Source: Rhabditoides inermis
Lineage: Eukaryota > Nematoda > Chromadorea > Rhabditida > Rhabditidae
Reading direction: 5' to 3'
NCBI GenBank assembly: GCA_963966185.1
Contig: CAWZYM010000020.1
Coordinates: forward strand, 637,501 to 701,500
Length of the DNA stretch: 64,000 bases
Shown: piece after piece, positions 12,649 to 24,177 of the stretch
Layout: each line of letters begins with the position of its first letter
Position numbering within the stretch: the stretch's first letter is position 1
Made by a program: the position numbers and the translations under genes
The notes under the pieces: generated by a model
What the model was told of the DNA's origin: nothing
Seen by the model: only the letters and a program-made list of their open reading frames with translations
Databases searched by the model: none

Positions 12649-13064
12649 CCCAGTACGCTCCCGACAGATGACCTTGCCGCAAAGGGGTTGCTCACCTTCG
12701 ATCTGCTGATCGATCATCGATTGCTATCTATCGATTCCACTCACATCACTGATCCCACACAACCCCCCTGTTTCACCCGCTCTTCTAAAGTCGGCTCTTG
12801 CAAATGTGCAAATCAGCTGTCGCCCCCCCCCCAGTCGGTGGGGGCGGGGCGTTCGCGATTCGCGTTACGGTATTCGCGGGTGAGAGACCAGAGAGCGAGA
12901 GGAGGCGATGGTGTGGGTGCGAGAGACGCAGACCACTCTCTCTTCGGCCGACAGCCGAGTGCCACCTATTATGCATGAATCATGCCCTGTTTGAAGACCA
13001 TGTTCATCTTCGTGTTGTAATGTGTATCTGTCGTGCATGAATTGATCAACGTCGTCAACTTCAG
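12325..13064. other. Intergenic region before the first innexin
   Basis: Noncoding. It holds a G run near 12472-12483, a CT microsatellite at about 12608-12645, a C run near 12823 and scattered ATCGATT motifs. A splice acceptor (CAACTTCAG) directly abuts the innexin start at 13065. No other gene is visible. Confidence 0.5.
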
Positions 13065-14804
13065 ATGAACGTGCTGACGGGCCTTCTGCAGGCCGTGTCT
13101 CCGCTGCCGGACGGAGACCTGGCGGACAGGTTGAACTACTGCTACACCACCGTCGGCCTCGTCATCGCGTCCGCCTTCATCTCCGGATGGAGGTACGTCC
13201 CTCGGCAGCTCCGAGTTGCTCGCGTCTTTATCCCTCTCACATCCCCCTTCCAGCTTCGTCGGATCCCCGATCCAGTGCTGGTTCCCCGCCTACTACAAGG
13301 GTACGTCATACTTGTTTGTTTACTAGTTGATTACACTGATATTTGTATTCGATCCCTCGATCAATAGCCGCGCACGATGCGATTCTGCGCGTGTGTGGGA
13401 AAAAGGGTGGTGCATCAAGTAGTGAACGATAAACCCCCGGCAACCTGTTGTACGAATCTCTCATCAATCCGTTGCAGGATGGTGGATGGAGTACGCGCTG
13501 GACTACTGCTTCGTGCAGAACACGTACTTCGTGCCCTTCCACGATGTGCCAGTGACGAACGCATTCGACTTCGCCCAGCACGTCGTCCCCATCCCCACCA
13601 ACACCACACAGCGGGAGGAGAGGGAGATCGGTACGTCTTCGAGTCAGATGACGTGACGTCATCAATCGATTGCAGGCTACTACCAGTGGGTGCCGTTCAT
13701 TCTCGCCATGCAGGCGCTTATGTTCTATCTGCCGGTAGTGCTGTGGAGGGCCATCTATGAGAGCTCGGGTAGGGAGAGAGAGATGAAGAGAGACAGGGAG
13801 AGAGGGAGAGAGAGGAAGAGAAAGTTCTTTTGCAGGCTTCAAGGTGCGTGCCATCTGCGACACGTGTGCCGTGTCCTCCAACATGGACGAGGGTGAGAGG
13901 AAGAAGAACATGCAGACCGTCGCTGGATTCCTCGTCTACGAACACACCGTGTCCAGCACCATGGGAAGCAAGGTGAGCACCACCTGGGAGTATCGATTGA
14001 TTATCGATTGACTCCAGGCTCGTCGCATCAGCCAGGGCGGATACGTGGTCGCCGTGTACTTGGTGACCAAGTTCCTCTATCTTCTCAACGCACTCCTCCA
14101 GTTTGTTCTCCTCAAGAACATGCTCGGTAAGAGAGAGAGGGAGGGAAGGAGAGAGAGAGAGAGAGAGAGAATCCTTCCTCTTTCAGGCGTTGGCAGCTAC
14201 TTGTGGGGTCTGGATGTGTTCCAGGACCTGATCGTCGGCAAGGAGTGGCCGCAGACCGGCAACTTCCCTCGGTAGGTGTACGGTGGCTATGATGTGCAGG
14301 TTGCTGGGGGATGATGTGCAGGTTGTCCATTCCAGCGTCACCATGTGCGACTTCTCCGTGCGCGTGCTGGGAAACCTCCACAGGCACTCCGTCCAATGCG
14401 TGCTCATGATCAACATGTTCAACGAGAAGGTGAGGATCTCCCTCTCTCTCCCTCTCACTCCCTCTCTTTCCCCCCCCCCTCTCTCTCTCTCTCCAACCTC
14501 CCTTTCCAGATCTTCATCGCGCTGTGGTTCTGGCTGTGTTTCATGCTAGTCGTATCCCTCTGTTCCTTCATCTACTGGCTCTTTACCGCCTCCACCACTC
14601 GCGTCGGACGACAGATCGTCAACAGCTACATCCACAAGGTGCGCATAGGCTCCGCCCACTGTAGCCCCGCCCCTCTTCCAGATCGACCCCGAGGTGTCGC
14701 GCTCGCTGCACAAGAAGTCGATGCTGGACGAGTTTGTGACGGAGAAGCTGCGTCCCGACGGAGTGTTCCTCGTGCGACTAGTCGCCTCCAACTCGGGTGC
14801 GACC

Positions 14805-14841
<37 letters not shown>

Positions 14842-15052
14842 TCTTTCTTCCTCCCTCTCTCTTCCTCCCTCTCTCTCCCTCTCTCACCCTCCCTCTCCCT
14901 CTCTCACCCTCCCTCTTGCAGGTGACATGGTGGCGTGCAGCCTTCTGCAGACGCTGTGGGAAGACTTCAAGAAGTCGCGCGCCTCCAGGCCGCCCCCCTA
15001 CACCGAGCCGCTCCTCGTCGGCAAGCCCGAGATTGAGGAGAGCGATCTCTAA
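13065..15052 (+). CDS. Innexin (gap-junction protein), first of tandem pair
   Basis: Four-pass membrane subunit of invertebrate gap junctions. Eleven exons encode 406 residues: about 13065-13192, 13254-13300, 13478-13630, 13676-13768, 13836-13972, 14018-14126, 14187-14271, 14336-14429, 14510-14638, 14682-14796, 14922-15052. Hallmarks are the first extracellular loop with [11 protein letters not shown] and [12 protein letters not shown] (paired cysteines), the innexin signature [19 protein letters not shown] in the second membrane segment, and [16 protein letters not shown] with [12 protein letters not shown] before the fourth. The cytoplasmic tail is short. The neighbouring innexin at 15679-20091 shares intron positions, so the pair probably arose by tandem duplication. 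Which C. elegans inx gene is orthologous cannot be told from sequence alone. Confidence 0.93.
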
Positions 15053-15678
15053 GCCACGCCCCCTACGACCACGCCCCCTCGTCCCTCACGTGTGCTATAC
15101 AGCGCTGCCGTCGAGTTTTAAGCACTATATATTAGCGATCGATAGAATTCTAGTAGTAGATTACTCAAATGTGACCTACCCGCTCTAATTGTGATTTCCC
15201 CACCCCGACCTTCCGCAGAATTGCCTATAGATGATGTGTACTAATAATGTGTGTGTGTGTGTATGTTTGACTTTCTCTCGTCCCCCATTCAGAAACGGGG
15301 AGAAAATGGAGAAAGAGAGAATAAATCGTGTTTCAAATACTCCTATGTATGTTCTCTGCAAGTCAAATACCCATACGGACAGAAATGGATTGGAATCGCA
15401 AGGGCGAGAGAGCGAGAGAGTCGCAGCGATCACTGCAATCGCGCGCAGACACGAAACAGCCGGCGAGATAGTGCGTGAAGAGAGGAGAGTCAAGGTCGTC
15501 GAGGGTGGTACGGTAGAAGGGCGGAAATAGCGTGGTCGCGGAGAGAGGGCGGACGAGAGAGCGGGGGCGAGAGAGCGTTGATCTCTGGGAGGGCGCGGGT
15601 GGCGAGAGCGGGGCGGTGGTGGGGCAGTGTGCGAGAGTCGACGGCGACAGACGGTCGATTCCTAGCAGGGATTCGACG
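15053..15678. other. Spacer between the two innexins
   Basis: Contains the 3' end of the first innexin, a GT microsatellite near 15247-15262, and a GAGAGCG-rich stretch from about 15400 to 15630 just before the second innexin. An acceptor-like site (TTCCTAGCAG) ends nine bases before the second start codon. No separate gene is seen. Confidence 0.5.
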
Positions 15679-15995
15679 ATGTTCTACTTGGACGCATTCC
15701 TCAAGGGGCTCAAGCCGCAGTACGACGACGATGCCATCGACAGACTCAACTACTACTTCACCCCCATGCTATTCGTCATCTTCTCCCTAACCCTCTCCGC
15801 CAAGCAGTGAGTACTTCCGCAATACTTCTAAGCAACCTAATATCGTGTTTCGAACCTTGATTTGATGGTTTTGATGACCACTTGTCATTCTTTGGTATTA
15901 TTTCGGGCGCAATTGAACCAGGTAGCGAAGCGTTTCGTATTCGCGGTTAGCGCATCGCGCAGAAACCCTTTACGACGTTTTTGCTACCCCTCGCC

Positions 15996-16064
<69 letters not shown>

Positions 16065-16235
16065 ACCTGTACTAGTTGTTCACACGCTCTGTGCAAAACG
16101 ACGATGTCGTGTGATCGATATTTGATCTTTAGGAGGGCAACTAAACCACCTTCGCAATTTACGAGCGCCGAACACACCTTTTGTGCGGAATCGCTATGCA
16201 AATTCGCCATTTAATAAGTACTAGTGTGAATCGAG

Positions 16236-16271
<36 letters not shown>

Positions 16272-18357
16272 GATGGGATGTTCCGATAGTCCCGAGGTCA
16301 CCACTCTCCAACGTGCGAGGAGGGACCGACGGGGTGATTCTAATGGAAACACACTTCTTCTTTCGTCTTTCGTGTTTTGGCACGTGTGACCCTGACTCCC
16401 ACTCTGCACTGTAGTAAATCGAATTATGAAATCGATTTCCATATAAAGAGAGTGGGAGGGAGGGAAAAAGAGAGAGAGATTGCACCCAATTTAAACTGCC
16501 AGGGACCAACCAACACTACGCAACGTTACGAAACGTATTCATTGAATATGCAAATGAGCGTGGGAAAACGTGTGGTTGCAGGTACGTGGGTCAGCCGATC
16601 CAGTGCTGGATTCCGGCGCAGTTCACCGGCGCGTGGGAACAGTACTCGGAGAACTACTGCTTCGTCCAGGTGAGTCGTCTACCTGTCTAGTCTACCTGTC
16701 TACCTGTCCACCTGTCCACCTGTCTACCTGTTCATTCTAGAACACGTACTTCCTGCGGCAAGATGAGTACATCCCGGATGCGGTCGACGAGCGAGAGAGC
16801 AACGAGATCGGTAAGAGTTATCGACTTGTTGATAGCATTTGACGACGTCGTCTTTTTGTTGTTGTTTCGTACCGGCCCCCCGTATCATTGTCACTCACAC
16901 GCCCCATCGCCACAAACCAGTCGGAGGATTGGAATAATCCTTCCTCCCTTTCTCTCTCTCTTTCTACCTCCGAGGGAGACTTGCAATTTTGAAATGCACG
17001 TCAGATTAGTCGGACCGCGCAACGGTTTCGGATTAGGTTCAGGCAGGGGGGGGGCATCGATTGATGGTGTGGAGGGATTCTCACGTGCTCTCGTAATGCA
17101 TCGAGTTAATCGCGTGAGAGTCATCTCCCGAATCAAGGTGACACAGCGGACAGCCGAGATTCCAACGTTCCAACGTTTTTGACGGCGCGCGAATACTAAT
17201 GCACGCGGTCAACCGTGCATCGCGCATACTCGGGGATCGATCAAACCGAAATGGGGGGACTGGTACTACGATGATGATCAGTAATCAATAAGATCAACGA
17301 TACAGCCATGACGTCATCAATCAATAGTTGATCGATTGCAGGCTACTACCAGTGGGTGCCGTTCATTCTGGGACTGCAGGCGATTCTGTTCTACATGCCG
17401 GCCCTGCTGTGGAGGCTGCTTAACTGGCAGAGTGGAGTCGCCGTCAAGGTATGGGTGGGGGAGGAGGAGGAGGGGAGAAGATGTAGAAGAGAAGCGAGAA
17501 ACGAAAGAGTGAAAGAAGGGGAAAAAGAAACGACAACAGGGGGAGAGAAGCAGCAAAAGGAAGTAAGGAATCCAAAAAATGAGAATACTTTCAGGGTCTC
17601 GTCCGCATGGCGCAGGACACCGGCAACATGAAGGCCGACCGCAGGAAGGAGTCCGTCATGGTACGCGCGGTTGTTTGTTTACGTTGTTTACATGTTTACT
17701 TACAGGTCGTCTCTGCTCACATCCACGACTCCCTCCAGGCTCAGCGCAAGCTCGCCAAGTACAGTGAGTGGAGAATGCGAGATAGAAGGAGGGAGTGAGA
17801 GAGAGAGAGAGAGGGGAGATAGATAGATATATAGAGAGAGATGAAGTTCCTACATACACCCGCATCCGCAAGTGTTAGTATCCACTACTATAAATCAACC
17901 AGTTGTAGTCTTGTGTTGATTTGCATTCCCCGCTCCACTGACTTTAGGCTATAGTCCGAATCGGTGGCACACTCTTTGTTTCTCTCTCTCTCACACGCGA
18001 TCAGATGCAATGCAATTTATGCGCGATGCAACGCGTCTTTTATGGAGCCGCCTTGCCCCGGCGATCCATACACATCCACATAAAGACTGTCTGACCGACA
18101 AAGGGGGTTCACTCATTACGGGTGAGAAAAAAATGGGGACTGACCTTCTTAGAAGGAGATGAGGAAAGAAGAATGGAGAGAGAGAGTGTGTGTGTGAGAG
18201 TGAGAGAGAGAGAGATGTTCCCTTGCAGACAAGCTGGGAGGCGCTCTGAAGAACGGCACGTACCTCACCGGACTGTACATCGCCATCAAAGCCCTCTACG
18301 TGGTGCAGTGCCTCGTGCAGTTCTTCATTCTCAACAGGTTAGCATCTCTCCCCCCCC

Positions 18358-18410
<53 letters not shown>

Positions 18411-19068
18411 ACCCCCTCCCTCTCTGCAGCTTCCTGACCACTTCGTACACGTGGTGGGGCTTCGGCATCCTCAATGATCTCTTCCACGGTCGCGAATGGG
18501 AGGAGAGCGGACACTTCCCCAGGTGAGCCCTACTTCACGTCAGTTTCTATCTCTAAACTTACTACTTACTAATCCTCCATGTTCCACACAGCAATCCTAA
18601 TTCACCCAAAACTCATGCAAATCACGTGTTCCAGTTTCGGACTGTCATAAACCCTCTCGTCTGATTCGATTTGCATACGCGAGTGGGGGGTCGGCCGTGA
18701 CTCGACTCATGACCCCGCCATACAAAAGAGACGGGGGGCCCAACACATATCAATGCGCGGCGGTGTTTACGGTTCCACGGATGTGCGTAGACATGTTTGC
18801 ACTCGGGGACCAGCGGGGTTCGGAATACAAATCAATAACCGATCAATATTCGATTTCCAGGGTGACGATGTGCGACTTCGAGGTTCGAGTGCTGGGCAAC
18901 AAGCACAGGCACACGGTGCAGTGCGTGCTCATGATCAACATGTTCAACGAGAAGGTGAGGATCTCCCTCCCTCTCCCTCTCCCTCTCCCTCTCCCTCTCC
19001 CTCTCCCTCTCCCTCTCCCTCTCCCTCTCCCTCTCCCTCTCCCTCTCCCTCTCCCTCTCCCTCTCCCT

Positions 19069-19100
<32 letters not shown>

Positions 19101-20091
19101 CCCTCTCCCTCTCCCTCTCCCTCTCCCTCTCCCTCTCCCTCTCCCTCTCCCTCTCCCTCTCCCTCTCCCTCTCCCTCTCCCTCTCCCTCTCCCTCTCCCT
19201 CTCTCTCTCCCTCTCTCTCCCTCTCCCTCTCCCTCTCCCTCTCCCTCTCCCTCTCCCTCTCTCTCTCTCTCTAACTCCTTTCTTCAGGTGTACCTGTTCA
19301 TCTGGTTCTGGCTGCTGGTGGTGCTTGTCGCCACTATCGGATCGCTCTTCTACTGGATCTCCATGCAGAGCAAGGACCAGAAGAAGAAGGTGAGATAGGG
19401 GGAAGGAGAGAGAGAGAGAGGGAGAGAGAGAAATAGAAAGAGAGAAAGAGAGAGGGTGGGGGAGAGAGCCTTACTTTTCCAGTTCATCTCCACCTATCTG
19501 TCCGTCTTCGACCTGATTGATTCCAACGACTCGCAGAGTGAGTTCAACCATTTTTCTTCTCTTCTTTTTCTCAATTCACAAATCCCTTCCAGACCAGCGC
19601 ATGCTGGAGAAGTTCGTTGACGAGGGTCTTCGCGCCGACGGAGTCTTCGTCATCAGGTAGGTCACGCCCCCACCAGTCCCGCCCATCCACGCCGTTGCAG
19701 GCTGATCGCTGCGAACGCGGGCGATCTGATTACCACCGACCTGGTCGTTCAGCTGTGGAAGAAGTTCCTGGAGGACGAGGCCAACAAGGTGGGGAGAGAG
19801 GGAGAGAGAGAGAGAGAGAGAGAGCTGGAGGAATGGTTTATGTTAAGTAGCAATCAGTTTTTTTTCCAAACTCCCTTCGATATTGACTTCGAAACGTCAT
19901 CGAAACACGACCAAACAGCGTGTTTGGAAGGCGTTTTGAAGGGGCTGTTTTGAAGAGACCAAACACACTTTTAGAGACAAATCATGATCCTGGCTGTTTT
20001 CTTATTACTCTGTTTCCAGCGCGGTAACAACTCGTCTGCACCTCCCCTCGATGACGTCGACGGATTCCGCGAGAAGGCGCCGCTCATGTAA
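15679..20091 (+). CDS. Innexin (gap-junction protein), second of tandem pair
   Basis: Second innexin, 397 residues from fourteen exons: about 15679-15806, 16582-16669, 16741-16810, 17342-17448, 17595-17660, 17706-17763, 18229-18337, 18430-18522, 18861-18954, 19288-19389, 19483-19537, 19593-19656, 19701-19788, 20020-20091. It shows [20 protein letters not shown] with [11 protein letters not shown] in the first loop, the signature [19 protein letters not shown], then [20 protein letters not shown] and [13 protein letters not shown]. The tail ends with EKAPLM. Introns are longer than in its neighbour; one (18955-19287) is filled by a CTCCCT array and another (19789-20019) carries a small palindromic repeat. 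The resemblance in the first loop is closest to INX-3-like proteins, but I do not assign orthology. Confidence 0.93.
18961..19273. repeat. CTCCCT hexamer array in innexin intron
   Basis: About 310 bases of nearly perfect CTCCCT hexamers broken by three short CT dinucleotide runs (near 19081, 19200 and 19260). It fills the intron between the MFNEK exon and the fourth membrane segment. The equivalent intron of the first innexin also begins GTGAGGATCTCCCTC but is only 80 bases long. Confidence 0.95.
19852..19962. repeat. Short palindromic dispersed repeat, copy 2
   Basis: Relative of the repeat at 4338-4443: AAACTCCCTTCGATATTGAC, then arms CTTCGAAACG and CGTTTTGAAG around CACGACCAAACAGCGTG, then GGGGCTGTTTTGAAGAGACC. 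It lies in the last intron of the second innexin. Confidence 0.65.
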
Positions 20092-20501
20092 GCCCCGCCC
20101 ACTCCGGCCCCGCCCCCAACCGGCTAGGGTGCTTTTCCTCCCATCGCTACGGGACAACGCCCTCCGCCCCCATCCTCATTCCATAATATAGCCACCCCCT
20201 TCCCGATAGTGCCTGCCTAGCGCATAGCGAAATAGTGATTACTCGTGAAAGTGATTTCTTTATCTCCTATTTACGATCGATTATTTACAATTGCACGTTG
20301 CACATATATGTAGCATGAGTGTTCTCGCCCGCGCACACTGCCCCGTTATTAGATGAGAGAGTGAGCGAATCAGAATCCAAGAAGTTTTACAGAGCCGAGT
20401 CCGCTACGCGGCTCACATTGTGTGTCTTGAAAATACGAGAATAAACTAAACAGAATTTCGGCTTGGCCAAATTGGGGGATGCACCTATGGGGAAGGGGTC
20501 A
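20092..20501. other. Convergent 3' flanks of innexin and sld-2
   Basis: Noncoding stretch between the innexin stop (+) and the end of the sld-2 frame (-). It starts with CCCGCCCC-rich sequence and a TTATTTACAATTGC segment near 20280. No other gene is supported. A frame on the minus strand over 20387-20641 has no recognisable features. Confidence 0.45.
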
Positions 20502-21004
20502 CTAATCGTATCTGACAGGCTGACAAGGGTGAGAGATGAATATGAGACATGGTGGGAGAGAGGGGAAGGGAGATGGGAGATGGAATCTCGCGGAAACGAC
20601 ATGGCCGCTCGCCCGCACATATAGCGCGTGTAGCCATCCATCTAGGTCACAACAATTACACGGAGATCGAAAACACCAACAGTACACTGTCCAAATTCCA
20701 AGTACCGTAGCCACCCACCACTTGTTGAATCCGCCGCGGAAGCGGTTGAACTTGGCCTTGCGTATTAGCTTCTTCTTTTGCTGGTCGGTGAGTCGCCCCT
20801 AGATCGGGATGTTGATTGATCGATACTAATAATTTATAATATTAGAAAAAAACTCACCTTGACAAACGACTTCTTCTGCATGTTGAGCCGCACAAAGTTG
20901 GTGTCCTTCTTCTTGTAGTAGCTGAACAAGGAGATCGGTAAGACAACGAAGAAGTTGTGAGAGAGTGAGGAGATAGATATGGAGAGAAAGAGGAAGGGGA
21001 AGGG

Positions 21005-21057
<53 letters not shown>

Positions 21058-22435
21058 AGGGAGAGGGAGGGAGAGGGATATACACGCACCTCTTGTACTT
21101 CTTCTTCTTGATCGGCTGATTGGCGATCTCCTCGGGAATCTCCTTCGTCTCATCCTCGAACGCAGGACCCGCCGCGGCCTCCTGAAATATACACATAATC
21201 ATAAAAGTATGTGTAATTAAAGATCCTATCAGAACAGAACATTTCGAATTCATGTAAAGTAGCACATTATGGTTACGGTAACACAACGCATAATTCTATT
21301 TCCAACACGAAATCTCATCCATCCCAAACAATAGTCATTCGAAACGCGCAATTGCGAATTCGCACCTCTTCGGTCGGTTTGACGGGCGATGGGGCGAGGA
21401 GGGCGGCGACGTTGCGCTGCCGGAGAATGTCCTTGCGGAGGGACTGCGGCTTCCTATATGGGAGTAGATGACGAGAGAGAAGGAGACTCACAATGGTGAG
21501 GAGAAGCCGTCTCGGATGGCGGCGACAGGGGACGCGTGAGCCCACACAGCCTTGTCGGGAGTCGCGAACAGGTTCTTGCGAGGCGAGCTACGCTACAATA
21601 GTAACACTCAGATGAAATATGTAAATATATAAGTGAAAAGAACGTACGAGTGTCATTTTGGTGGGCGATGCACACTCCTCGGATGGTTTCATTGGGGAGA
21701 GGAGGGAGGAGGGGATGCCGGATGGGATACGCTTCAGAGGTGAAGGCTTCGTGAGAGCCTGCAACAAGAATGATATGTGCAACATTTTGGAATTCATGAA
21801 AAACGTACTCTAGAAGGTGATTGGAGCTGCTTGCGAGGAGACGACTTGGGCTTGGTGAGAGAGGAGAGCAAACCAAACTGAAATAGGGTGTTAATCAAGC
21901 GAGAGGTTACATTGGTAAACCTGAAGTTTTTTGCAAGGCGATCGGGCCTTCAGTGGGGAAAATGCCGATTTCATGGGAGAACTGAAGTAGACGGTGATAT
22001 ATACATAAAATATGAGTGGATGTATACCTGATTCGCAGCATCTTCTTAGCAGGGGAGCGTGTGACGGCGGGAGACATGACGGCACGCGGTCGCTTCCTGA
22101 ATTCACAAAATAGACTATCAAATGTCATATCCATGATCAGAATGATAATTTGAATTCGTAAAATACCCACTTGGACATCTTTTTGATGGGTGAAAGCCGC
22201 TTCATCCTGACAACATCGCTCTTTGTCGACGACGGCTTGGTCGAGGAGAGCGTAACGGTCGACGGCCGAGCAGACGGGTTCGCTTCGAAATACGCTTCTA
22301 AAAGATAAAGCCTGTACAAACGACTGAAACTTGTTTTTTTTAACCTTTGACATGCGGAGGTGCGATGATGAAATCGGACTTCTTCGGTGTTCGGCCGTGG
22401 ATTTCCTTAAACGCGGCAGTCCACGACTCAGTCAT
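20502..22435 (-). CDS. sld-2: Sld2/RecQL4-N-like replication initiation factor
   Basis: Replication-initiation protein that, once phosphorylated by CDK, binds the BRCT protein Dpb11/MUS-101 (known for the family). Exons, reading leftwards: about 22435-22345, 22297-22171, 22096-22028, 21981-21921, 21877-21809, 21758-21648, 21592-21492, 21453-21366, 21181-21090, 20921-20858, and from 20798. Ten exons give 291 residues in frame. The start MTESWTAAFKEIHGRTPKKS resembles the Sld2/RecQL4 N-terminal helix, and the C-terminal NFVRLNMQKKSFVKG followed by RLTDQQKKKLIRKAKFNRF matches the short conserved RecQL4/Sld2 patch. The middle is low in structure and packed with S/T-P-x-K/R sites: I count 15, plus two plain S-P. 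No helicase domain follows, as in worm SLD-2. The last exon's end is uncertain: unspliced it runs to 20502, but the last convincing residues end near 20712. Confidence 0.82.
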
Positions 22436-22871
22436 ACTTACTGAAATTGATACAGTAGCTGTATGTTCTACCATTGCAATAATGCGCAACAAAGCACTAG
22501 AAAAACATGCGAAACTGAGCAATATTAGTGGAAAAAGAGCGTCTATAGGGCGGGCGCGGGAATGCGTAACAGACGACGCAGCCGCGCCGCGCGCGTCGTC
22601 TGTAACGTCGCGTCAGTGTTATAAGACCTATAAACATACCTAACATACTATAAATACATCATATACATAAAATTCATTAAATTTTCTCAGAGAAGAAACT
22701 TGATTAAAAGTTCCCGCCATTACATTTCAAATTTGTCTCAAATCGTGACAGGACCACATTTTGAAATTGCGCGCTAAAGTTTTCAATTTCGTAGTTATTT
22801 TTGCTTATTTTTTTCAATTTTGTTTGTTTGTAATCTTTTCTGTCACGATTTTATATGATAGTTGATTATAG
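22436..22871. promoter_or_regulatory. Bidirectional promoter with E2F-like sites
   Basis: The 436 bases between the divergent starts of sld-2 (-) and the coiled-coil gene (+). Two E2F-like motifs are visible: GCGGGAA at 22556-22562 and TTCCCGCC at 22711-22718, with a TTCAAA (CHR-like) element near 22727. An 11-bp perfect hairpin stem (ACAGACGACGC / GCGTCGTCTGT, 13-base loop) spans 22569-22603. An acceptor-like GATTATAG abuts the + strand ATG. That these motifs drive S-phase expression is inference. Confidence 0.5.
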
Positions 22872-23503
22872 ATGGACGCCAGCAGCAGCGCCAAGGACAT
22901 GTTGTTCACCTGTGCTCAGACATACGCCGCCCAGGGACTCCTCAATCCAGGCAGCTCCAAGGAAAACGAGTTTGACAGTGAGTTAGTTTGTTGTTTCATA
23001 TTTTAATTTTCTTATCCAGCCGTTCGTCTCGATAATCTGGAGAAAAAGGTGTCGACAGCAGAGCAGGAGGTCAGCAATATGATCACCGAAATTGAATCCA
23101 AGCATGACACCATTGAGAAAATGCGCGGTAGGTCTTTTATATTTTTCACGTTTAATCGTATCTGTTTAGAAATGATGGATCCTGCCAAGGTGGAGCTCGC
23201 CAGGGCGCTGCTGCTGAAGGTTCTATTTTGCTAATTTTATGTTTACTTGAGATGCATCTTCAGGAGACTCAGCTGAAGGCTCGCGTTGAGGCTGTGCAGC
23301 GAGCTCTCACAGAGCGCAATCTCACTCGCGAGAGGTAATGTCTACGAAAATTTGCATTCAAGTTTATTGATTTTGATTATATAACGTTGTTATTCAGCCA
23401 TAACGTGTTCAAGTCTCGCCATGCGCAGTACCTTCAGCAAAGGAAGCACAAAATTGCGTCTGCTGCCGACATTGAGAATCAGATCACTGCATTGCAGCAA
23501 TGA
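22872..23503 (+). CDS. Small coiled-coil protein, function unknown
   Basis: Five exons (about 22872-22977, 23020-23127, 23170-23219, 23264-23334, 23398-23503) join into a 146-residue protein. I do not recognise it. After a short N-terminus (MDASSSAKDMLFTCAQTYAA) it is mostly helical and charged: residues about 38-75 (LDNLEKKVSTAEQEVSNMIT...) and 85-146 look like coiled coil, ending NQITALQQ. It has no signal peptide or membrane segment. It shares a promoter with sld-2 and lies 263 bases before cks-1, which hints at a cell-division role, but this rests only on position. The start follows an acceptor-like site directly. Introns are 38-63 bases, typical of nematodes. Confidence 0.8.
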
Positions 23504-23766
23504 AGGCAGTGGTTTATCTGTGACTTATTAGTGGATTATCTCATAATAGTATATTGTTGCGGTACTGGTAGTTGTTTGAGTAACTTTCCTTCATCAAGAC
23601 AAAGTCCGCGTTTGATCTCCGGTCCGCTCACGTTGTATATATTGTATAAATGTTCACCATTGATTGTATATGTGTTTGATCTGATGTTCCATATCCGTTC
23701 ATTACGGTGTTCATATCTGAATTGTTGTTTTGTATCGTAATTTTCTTCCCTCAACAATCTGTTAAG

Positions 23767-24177
23767 ATGTCGACCGGCGCGAACGACTTCTACTACTCGA
23801 ACAAGTACAACGATGACGAATTCGAATACCGCCACGTCCACGTCACCAAGGTAATGAATTGCGTCATTCAGTAGCTTTAACATGAGCATCGTTTGAGGAG
23901 GTGGCCAAGCTGATTCCGAAGAACCGCCTGATGTCGGAGACTGAGTGGCGCTCTCTCGGCATCCAGCAGTCTCCCGGCTGGATCCACTACATGATCCACG
24001 GGCCCGAGAGGTAAGATATATGGTGTTGTTTGATTATTTATTTTTTGTTAATAGCTTGTTGTGAGCAGTTGATTGATGGTATGGTTGAGGCACGTGCTGC
24101 TGTTCCGTCGTCCTCTGCCCGCCGCGGAGAAGGCTGCGGCCGCCGCTGCTAAGACTGGAAACGGCATCCTCGCCTAA
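23767..24177 (+). CDS. cks-1: Cyclin-dependent kinase regulatory subunit CKS1
   Basis: Phospho-adaptor that binds CDKs and docks them on phosphorylated targets. Three exons (about 23767-23850, 23898-24010, 24090-24177) encode 94 residues. The core is almost identical to other CKS proteins: [20 protein letters not shown], then [19 protein letters not shown], then [20 protein letters not shown]. The anion-site Arg and Trp residues and the HxPEPH-like hinge region (HGPERH) are seen. A short Ala-rich tail follows. Both internal introns end in TTGAG rather than TTCAG; the join is nevertheless forced by the conserved protein. The gene lies 263 bases after the coiled-coil gene on the same strand. 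Confidence 0.97.

Noticed and set aside
18697..19398. 233-codon frame rich in Leu-Pro over the innexin intron
   Set aside because: It reads through the CTCCCT hexamer array; conserved innexin exons on both sides require that this be an intron.
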